Assembly: GCA_023396045.1 (NCBI GenBank)
Contig: JAEWXD010000053.1
Location: forward strand, 1 to 7,679
DNA: 7,679 nt
Direction: 5' to 3'
DNA from: Bacillota bacterium
GTDB taxonomy: Bacteria; Bacillota; Clostridia; Christensenellales; Aristaeellaceae
This document shows positions 4,800 through 7,679 of the stretch, one piece after another. Below the pieces are notes generated by a model, which did no database searches, was not told the DNA's origin, and saw only the letters and a list, made by a program, of their open reading frames with translations. The first letter of the stretch is position 1. Each line of letters begins with the position of its first letter. The translations under genes and the position numbers were made by a program.

Positions 4800-6241
4800 A
4801 AGGATTAAACAAACGATCCATACTGATTGGCCTCTTGCTGTTTGCTGTTCCTTTTTTGATGTTTGGCTATTTTTCTTATTCAGAGCTGATAAATAAACAG
4901 GAATTGCAGCTGCGCAAGGGATACGAGCATAGTGTGGAATATATACAATACAATTTGGATTCTGCTGTGCATGAAGTTAAACACCACTTGATTTTTATAA
5001 GCAAAAATCCTATTTTGCAAGACATTTTATCCGGCAAAATTAAGAACACAACACAAATACCTTTGCTGCTTAGTAATAATGTAGAACCCTATATTTGGTA
5101 CCACATCACCTCTACCCGCAGTATGATGCGAAATCTTACCATTTATTCTAAAAAGCCCTATAATGTAGGTAAGTTTTTGCGTTCGGAACAAGATGTACTA
5201 CCCTTTTTACCTGCAGCTTTTCAAGATGTGAAGTATGCTGGCGGTTTGGTTTCTTTAAACGATAAGCTCTGCTATGTGCAGCGAATATATAGCGCTGTAC
5301 CCACACAAAGCTTGGGGCTCATTATTTGTGAAGTGGATGTAGATAAATTGCTGCGCAATAATATACACGAAGAAAAAGAAATCGGCTTTTCTGCAGCACT
5401 TGCGGATTCCTTGATTCGCAAGCGAGAATCCTCTGCATACGGGCCGTTTATTACCGTACAGAAAGTAAGTGAGCAAACCGGCCTTGTGTTTAGTCTATAT
5501 ATACCTTCTTATCAGATCAAAATAGAAACCAAATCCATTGTGATAGCTGTACTGATAGGTCTGGTGTTTTTAACAACGGTTTATTTGTTGCTTATGTGGC
5601 GTGTACAGGTGCTTGAAAATCAAGTGGAGCAAGAGCATAATAAATGGGAAAGAATGCGCCTTAAAGCTTTGCAGGCACAGATGAACCCTCACTTCTTATA
5701 CAACACACTTTCCATGATCAATTGGAAAGCAAAATATTCCGACACGCCGGAAATCAGCAAAATTACCACGCTCATATCCTCGTTTTACCGTACTGCACTT
5801 AATCGAGGGCGGGATGATATACGTTTGCAGGAAGAATTGGAAAACACTCGCAATTACCTGGAGCTCAAACATATAATGATGGATGGCATATTTACGTACC
5901 AAATCGACTGCCCGGAAAATATTGCCGATAGACGCATTGTAAACTTTATTTTACAGCCTATTGTTGAAAACGCTTTGGTACACGGCATTGCTCCTAATGG
6001 CGAGGGTCATGTGTCGGTAGTTGCACGTCAGGATGGCGAGGATATTTTAATTAGCGTTATAGACAATGGTGCCGGTATGGTACAAGAGCAATCTTTGCCT
6101 CAAACGAAAAAAGACGGCTATGGCATCTATAATATAGATGAGCGTATTAAGCTTCTTTGCGGCCAAAACTATGGTGTTAAAATCATGCCGGCAGAGCATG
6201 GTACGCATGTGCTTATACGTGTAAAACAACCTGTATCTTAA
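4796..6241 (+). CDS. YesM-type membrane sensor histidine kinase without HAMP domain
   Basis: This is a protein of 481 residues. I chose the ATG at 4796 because it overlaps the regulator stop as ATGA and begins MKGLNKRS just before the first membrane helix; an in-frame ATG at 4763 would add 11 polar residues read from inside the regulator. Membrane helix 1 spans about residues 8-26, an extracytoplasmic region about 29-245 follows, and helix 2 lies at about 248-268. A short charged coiled linker (ENQVEQEHNKWERMRLKALQ) leads straight into the His_kinase domain with QMNPHFLYN and phospho-accepting His299, only about 30 residues past helix 2. Usual YesM kinases have a HAMP domain of about 50 residues there. 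The ATPase domain has the N box VENALVHG (Asn392), DNGAGM (423-428) and GYGIYNI (441-447). The sensor domain is not one I recognise. The protein is shorter than the usual length of about 570-600. Signal is presumably a sugar, or a sugar-loaded binding protein. Confidence 0.88.
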   Translation: MKGLNKRSILIGLLLFAVPFLMFGYFSYSELINKQELQLRKGYEHSVEYIQYNLDSAVHEVKHHLIFISKNPILQDILSGKIKNTTQIPLLLSNNVEPYIWYHITSTRSMMRNLTIYSKKPYNVGKFLRSEQDVLPFLPAAFQDVKYAGGLVSLNDKLCYVQRIYSAVPTQSLGLIICEVDVDKLLRNNIHEEKEIGFSAALADSLIRKRESSAYGPFITVQKVSEQTGLVFSLYIPSYQIKIETKSIVIAVLIGLVFLTTVYLLLMWRVQVLENQVEQEHNKWERMRLKALQAQMNPHFLYNTLSMINWKAKYSDTPEISKITTLISSFYRTALNRGRDDIRLQEELENTRNYLELKHIMMDGIFTYQIDCPENIADRRIVNFILQPIVENALVHGIAPNGEGHVSVVARQDGEDILISVIDNGAGMVQEQSLPQTKKDGYGIYNIDERIKLLCGQNYGVKIMPAEHGTHVLIRVKQPVS

Positions 6242-6271
6242 TATATTGATAGAAATATGAATTATTTATCA

Positions 6272-6300
6272 TTTTGTATGTTAGTCCGCTTTTGTATAAT
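6272..6300 (+). promoter_or_regulatory. likely activator-dependent promoter of the solute-binding protein gene
   Basis: A perfect TATAAT lies at 6295-6300, about 45 bp before the start codon. The -35 region is poor: TTTTGT (6272-6277) at 17 bp or TTGTAT (6274-6279) at 15 bp. A strong -10 with a weak -35 is typical of promoters that need an AraC-type activator. Just upstream, TGATA (6247-6251) and TATCA (6267-6271) form a spaced inverted repeat that could be part of an operator. No terminator separates the kinase stop at 6241 from this promoter, so readthrough from the upstream operon is also possible. Confidence 0.45.
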
Positions 6301-6345
6301 AAAGATAATCAAAGCTACAGTAGTAGCAAAATAGGAGGACTAAGC

Positions 6346-7599
6346 ATGAAAAACAGATTTTTTGCACTTGCATTGGTATTCTGCATGTTATTGGCTATGG
6401 CAGTTATACCCGCTCATGCCGAAACAGGCGAAAAAGTTAAAATACGCCTTGTTTATTGGAATGAAGAAAAAACTATGAAGGCTTTCCTTGATTTAGCACA
6501 AGAAAAGCTTCCCCACATTGAATTGGAATATCAATTTATTCCCGTAGACCAAATTGACGGCACTATCAATACCCAGTTGCAAGCAGGCGAAGGCCCCGAC
6601 ATTTTGCATAACGGGCACAGCGTTCCTGCCATTAAAGCAGGTTATCTCCTGCCGTTGGATGATCAGGAATTCATCAATAACTATTCCAAAGAGAGTATTG
6701 ACGCTTTGCGTGTAGATGGCAAAATTTATGGTGTTCCCGGTGTGGGTTGGTATGAAGGCATGTTCTTTAACAAAGAAATCTTTGAAAAATATGGCTTAAC
6801 ACCACCTAAGACCTTTGCCGAACTGATGAATATCCATAAAGTGCTTAAAGAAAACGGCGTTAAACCGCAAGCTATGGGTGCAAACTCTTGGGAACCCATG
6901 ATGAAGAGCACATTGGGTCTTGCCGTATGCGATTGGTTAATGAAAACCGAAGAAGGCAAACAATTTGACTACAGCATTAAAGAAGGCACAGGCAAATTCG
7001 AAGGTTCCGCATTAAAAGGCATCATCGAAACATGGTCTCAATATATCAAAGATGGCTATATTACTCCTGATATGCTCGAAGTAAGCTATGACAATGCATT
7101 GGTAGAATTTGCTTCCGGCAAAGCTGCTATGTGGGAATCCGGCCCTTGGGCAGTTGCAGCTATAAAAGAAACCAACCCTGATCTTAAATTTGATATGTTC
7201 CCCTTTGTAGGCACAGAGGAAGGCGAAAGCTGGTTAATCGGCGGTTCCGGTGTTACATTCGGTGTTAACGCATCCAGCAAACACAGCAAGGAAGCTTTAG
7301 AAGTTTTAGCACTTATGGCTACACAAGAAGGCCAAATCGCTTTGTTAAAAGGCAGCGAAGGCTCCAACAGCTACCTTAAAGGCGTACAAATGGAATTACC
7401 CGAGTTCTATGCTTCTGCAGCAGAAACTTTGAATGCTAACCGTGTATATTGCCCATGGTTCATTTGGGGCGACGGCAACGGCGCTTATATTGAAACTTAT
7501 GGTAAAGGTCTACAAGAATACTTGCAAAACGCTAAAGATATTGATACCGTTTTGCGTGAAGTAGATGAAAAAGTATTCGCAGAACACGCACAACAATAA
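6346..7599 (+). CDS. ABC transporter family 1 extracellular solute-binding protein (sugar)
   Basis: This is a protein of 417 residues. The ATG at 6346 has AGGAGG (6333-6338) 7 nt upstream and opens a signal peptide; an in-frame ATG at 6274 lies upstream of the TATAAT and has no ribosome site, so it is rejected. Residues 1-25 are a type I signal peptide: KNR, a hydrophobic core, then cleavage after AHA before ETGEK. Cys13 is not in a lipobox (preceded by VF), so this is not a lipoprotein. The mature part is a typical SBP_bac_1 protein: VRLVYWNEEK-like first strand, LQAGEGPDILHNG, DGKIYGVPGVGWYEGMFFNK, EKYGLTPPKTFAELM, and FASGKAAMWESGPWAVAAI. It binds a sugar or oligosaccharide outside the membrane and hands it to CUT1-type permeases, presumably encoded right after the window. 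Its codon choice looks more uniform than its neighbours, as expected of a highly expressed gene. Confidence 0.9.
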   Translation: MKNRFFALALVFCMLLAMAVIPAHAETGEKVKIRLVYWNEEKTMKAFLDLAQEKLPHIELEYQFIPVDQIDGTINTQLQAGEGPDILHNGHSVPAIKAGYLLPLDDQEFINNYSKESIDALRVDGKIYGVPGVGWYEGMFFNKEIFEKYGLTPPKTFAELMNIHKVLKENGVKPQAMGANSWEPMMKSTLGLAVCDWLMKTEEGKQFDYSIKEGTGKFEGSALKGIIETWSQYIKDGYITPDMLEVSYDNALVEFASGKAAMWESGPWAVAAIKETNPDLKFDMFPFVGTEEGESWLIGGSGVTFGVNASSKHSKEALEVLALMATQEGQIALLKGSEGSNSYLKGVQMELPEFYASAAETLNANRVYCPWFIWGDGNGAYIETYGKGLQEYLQNAKDIDTVLREVDEKVFAEHAQQ

Positions 7600-7619
7600 C
7601 TTAAGATCTATACAATTCG

Positions 7620-7646
7620 AGGGGCTATAACGACGTTATAGCCCCT
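7620..7646 (+). terminator. strong intercistronic hairpin after the binding-protein gene
   Basis: A perfect 12-bp stem, AGGGGCTATAAC (7620-7631) with GTTATAGCCCCT (7635-7646), encloses a 3-nt loop GAC. It is followed by TTCCT rather than a clean T run. It begins 20 nt after the binding-protein stop and ends 27 nt before the next start. It is best read as a partial terminator or an RNA-stabilising hairpin that keeps binding-protein mRNA in excess over permease mRNA. Confidence 0.7.
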
Positions 7647-7673
7647 TCCTATACCAAAGAGAGGAAGGTGTGT

Positions 7674-7679
7674 ATGAAA
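7674..7679 (+). CDS. start of the next gene, probably a sugar ABC permease (partial)
   Basis: Only ATG AAA is inside the window. GAGGAAGG (7661-7668) lies 5 nt before the ATG and is a credible ribosome binding site. In family 1 sugar transporter operons the binding-protein gene is normally followed by two CUT1 permease genes, so a permease is expected here. Nothing in the two visible codons tests this. Confidence 0.4.

Noticed and set aside
6274..6345. Earlier in-frame ATG for the solute-binding protein
   Set aside because: It would place 24 polar residues before the signal peptide, lies upstream of the TATAAT box and lacks a ribosome site. AGGAGG precedes the ATG at 6346.

Overview
The window suggests a low-to-moderate G+C Bacillota (Firmicutes) genome, probably Clostridia or Negativicutes. 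The supporting signs are strong AGGAGG-type ribosome binding sites, CCA-encoding tRNA genes, a GAAC-N4-GTTC (LexA/DinR-type) operator, SPP1-like phage gene fragments and a YesN/YesM-type two-component system beside an ABC sugar-binding protein. The binding protein has a type I signal peptide with no lipobox cysteine. That is unusual for a single-membrane Firmicute and leaves a two-membrane lineage possible. The species cannot be named from this sequence.

Left part (1-1740): two serine tRNA genes, tRNA-Ser(UGA, 5' end cut by the window edge) and tRNA-Ser(GCU), are followed by a rho-independent terminator. Next is a 12-bp tandem repeat that looks like an integrase arm-binding site, then a promoter overlapped by an SOS-type operator, then two back-to-back hairpins. 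The minus strand from about 1740 to 430 carries a decayed phage remnant. In transcription order it holds the C-terminal part of a portal protein, a short unassigned coding fragment, a DUF2335-like small membrane protein broken by two compensating frameshifts, and the N-terminal part of a tail tape-measure-like protein that ends in a terminator. There is no integrase and no complete phage gene. I read this as the scar of an element once integrated at tRNA-Ser(GCU).

Right part (1740-7679): a carbohydrate sensing, uptake and hydrolysis locus on the plus strand. A promoter with a good -35 box and an extended -10 starts a tightly coupled operon. Its genes are a GH123/DUF4091-like glycosidase without signal peptide, a YesN-type response regulator (receiver plus AraC-type DNA-binding domain) and a YesM-type membrane histidine kinase that lacks a HAMP domain. 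Both gene junctions are ATGA overlaps. After a 104-bp gap with its own likely promoter comes a family 1 extracellular solute-binding protein. A strong hairpin separates it from a gene that begins at the very end of the window, probably a CUT1-type permease.

Taken together (inference), the kinase senses a sugar or glycan signal outside the membrane and phosphorylates the AraC-type regulator, which activates the transporter promoter. The binding protein delivers an oligosaccharide to the permeases, and the cytoplasmic GH123-like enzyme cleaves it inside the cell, possibly releasing N-acetylgalactosamine. No wholly new system is evident. The most unusual points are the fusion of glycosidase and sensor genes into one translationally coupled operon, the HAMP-less kinase, and the attachment-site scar with an orphan SOS-type promoter driving a very short structured transcript.
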